From Balneolales bacterium (GTDB taxonomy: Bacteria > Bacteroidota > Rhodothermia > Balneolales > Cyclonatronaceae), in NCBI GenBank assembly GCA_022565805.1, contig JAIULZ010000030.1, forward strand, positions 1 to 35,711: DNA of 35,711 bases, read 5' to 3'. Within the stretch, counting starts at the first letter, position 1; each line of letters opens with the position of its first letter. Made by a program: the position numbers and the translations under genes. Positions 34,654-35,711 of this stretch are shown here, in pieces. The notes beneath the pieces were generated by a model. That model was given only the letters and a program-made list of their open reading frames with translations. It was not told the origin of the DNA and searched no databases.

Positions 34654-35319
34654 ATGCATTCCCTTAATAGCTTTACAGAATCCATTTTATATCGCCATAA
34701 AGTGATGGGGGCTATTTGCGTAGTTTTAATACTGATGAATTGTATTTTTAAGCTTTGGCCTATCGATGAATTATCCAGTTCCGTATCTCATCAGGAGACA
34801 TCTGCAGAGGCGCTGTTGCTTGAAACTCCGGTAGCCACAACACATACAGCTCGCAGTATAGCTCCTGCAAGACCATTCATCCCCTCAGAAATTCCAGATG
34901 ATAACGTCATTGAAGATGAAATTGATTGGGATTTTGCCGGTTTAAGTAAAGATTTTGGGGAAGATCTGATCCCTGAAGTTAAAGATATTAGTAATGCGGT
35001 ACGAATAGTTGAGCAGCCCGACAGAACCCCACGAGTAAGAAGAATTGTGGAAGCAGTAACACCGGCAGAAGCTAGAGACCTTGACTACAGAGTAGAGGTT
35101 ACAGTAAACTTATTGGTTATGCCAGATGGATCCGTAGCTGACGTTACCATTACAGATATAGTTAAAATTTTTCCAGATGAAAGGCGTGAATCTGTTGATG
35201 CCATTGGTTTTGGCATTATGGAAGCAAGCATGCGAGCAGCAGCGCTTTGGCAGTTTATACCAGCCTTATACGAAGGTGAGCAAGTAGGCAGCTATTCCGT
35301 TCATCGATTCATTTTTTAA
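34654..35319 (+). CDS. TonB-like energy-transducer protein
   Basis: This 221-aa protein has one N-terminal transmembrane helix (about 17-35, VMGAICVVLILMNCIFKLW) and an acidic periplasmic linker (about 36-140) that is less proline-rich than in classical TonB. The C-terminal domain fits the TonB_C fold: RVEVTVNLLVMPDGSVADVTITD, then a helix with MEASMRAAALWQF and IPALYEGEQVGSYSVHRFIF as the last strands. The usual YP motif is not evident. It is likely inner-membrane anchored, contacting outer-membrane proteins or a paralogous role. No exbB/exbD lies near. It follows plsC by 29 bp, suggesting the third operon place. Confidence 0.8.
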   Translation: MHSLNSFTESILYRHKVMGAICVVLILMNCIFKLWPIDELSSSVSHQETSAEALLLETPVATTHTARSIAPARPFIPSEIPDDNVIEDEIDWDFAGLSKDFGEDLIPEVKDISNAVRIVEQPDRTPRVRRIVEAVTPAEARDLDYRVEVTVNLLVMPDGSVADVTITDIVKIFPDERRESVDAIGFGIMEASMRAAALWQFIPALYEGEQVGSYSVHRFIF

Positions 35320-35400
35320 GTGCATAGCCAACCAATTCTGCACGATAAAAATTAAACAGACAGACCTCAGAAAATAAATGACTACTTATAGATATGGGTG

Positions 35401-35429
35401 TTGATATCGGGTACTGAAACAATTATCTT
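35401..35429 (+). promoter_or_regulatory. Candidate promoter of tRNA-Ser
   Basis: TTGATA (35401-35406) and TATCTT (35424-35429) are separated by 17 bp, close to the sigma-70 consensus. A transcript would start about 28 bp before the mature tRNA end at 35464. Plausible but not specific in AT-rich DNA. Confidence 0.4.
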
Positions 35430-35463
35430 ATGTGTCTGCCAAAAAAAACAAGGCAGAAAAGTA

Positions 35464-35551
35464 GGAGAGATGCCAGAGCGGTCGAATGGGCTCGCCTGGA
35501 AAGCGAGTGTGCCCTAACCGGGTACCAAGGGTTCGAATCCCTTTCTCTCCG
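35464..35551 (+). tRNA. tRNA-Ser (GGA)
   Basis: The acceptor stem GGAGAGA (35464-35470) pairs perfectly with TCTCTCC (35544-35550), and the discriminator G is at 35551. The anticodon stem CTCGC/GCGAG encloses CTGGAAA, giving anticodon GGA (Ser, codons UCU and UCC). A long variable arm (about 35498-35526), typical of tRNA-Ser, precedes the T-arm AAGGG/CCCTT with loop TTCGAAT. CCA is not encoded. Confidence 0.97.
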
Positions 35552-35556
35552 CTCTT

Positions 35557-35599
35557 AAAGCCATCTGATATGCACTTACGCTTTCAGATGGCTTTTTTT
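35557..35599 (+). terminator. Terminator after tRNA-Ser
   Basis: A 12-bp stem (AAAGCCATCTGA, 35557-35568, with TCAGATGGCTTT) is followed by a T-run to 35599. It begins six bases after the tRNA. Confidence 0.92.
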
Positions 35600-35711
35600 A
35601 TTCAGCCAGCCTGCCCAATAAAGCAATCAATCGACAGGAGAGGATAGGGTCTTCAATTAACTTAACTTCCGCAAAAAGACCGTGTAGTGGCTACAAATCA
35701 ACTTGTTTAAC

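Overview
The window is 35.7 kb of AT-rich bacterial chromosome. It begins inside a tRNA-Asn and ends just past a complete tRNA-Ser. Protein similarities point to the Fibrobacteres-Chlorobi-Bacteroidetes group, and gene content and sequence style suggest Balneolota (Balneola/Gracilimonas-like) or a close Bacteroidota relative. This is an inference: Shine-Dalgarno sites are mostly absent, TTG starts are common, the MutL nuclease site is degenerate, phytoene synthase is present and there are outer-membrane proteins. No phage, IS element, CRISPR array, integrase or defence cluster was seen. It looks like core chromosome with mostly housekeeping genes.

Layout. 1-793: tRNA-Asn 3' part, its terminator, and a 700-bp gene-free stretch holding a perfect 18-bp palindrome. 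794-8254: glyoxalase-fold (MhqO-like) dioxygenase, UvrD-type helicase whose start codon lies inside a terminator hairpin, small membrane protein (minus strand), der, a stand-alone nuoI, a DinB-like protein plus 7-TM protein pair, and a thiol peroxidase. 8510-11133: ankyrin protein, then aguB and aguA (agmatine to putrescine), both with TTG starts. 11421-17237: a very tight five-gene operon, gatB / exported cysteine-free thioredoxin-fold protein / tpiA / purD / exported NHL propeller protein. 17618-22648: small basic membrane protein, mutL, single-TM protein, a DUF457 membrane hydrolase (minus) and yajQ. 22702-27289, minus strand: PlpD-like type Vd patatin autotransporter, then a two-gene lacI-purC operon. 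27290-28857: 1.57 kb without a convincing gene. 28858-35319: orphan phytoene synthase, a pseudo-esterase, a hairpin-rich leader, accC, then murQ-plsC-TonB-like.

The observations most worth a second look are: (1) an esterase-family protein that has lost both nucleophilic Ser and catalytic His; (2) MutL with all three C-terminal endonuclease motifs degraded; (3) two small structured RNA-like elements, each present twice in intergenic DNA (17305-17333 with 22092-22120, and 21996-22017 with 31042-31063); (4) a dense array of hairpins, with mutually exclusive pairings, before accC; (5) an exported thioredoxin-fold protein with no cysteine at all, placed in a housekeeping operon; (6) a strong terminator hairpin that contains the helicase start codon. 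I did not find a clearly new multi-gene system. All calls are by reading; no search or folding program was run.
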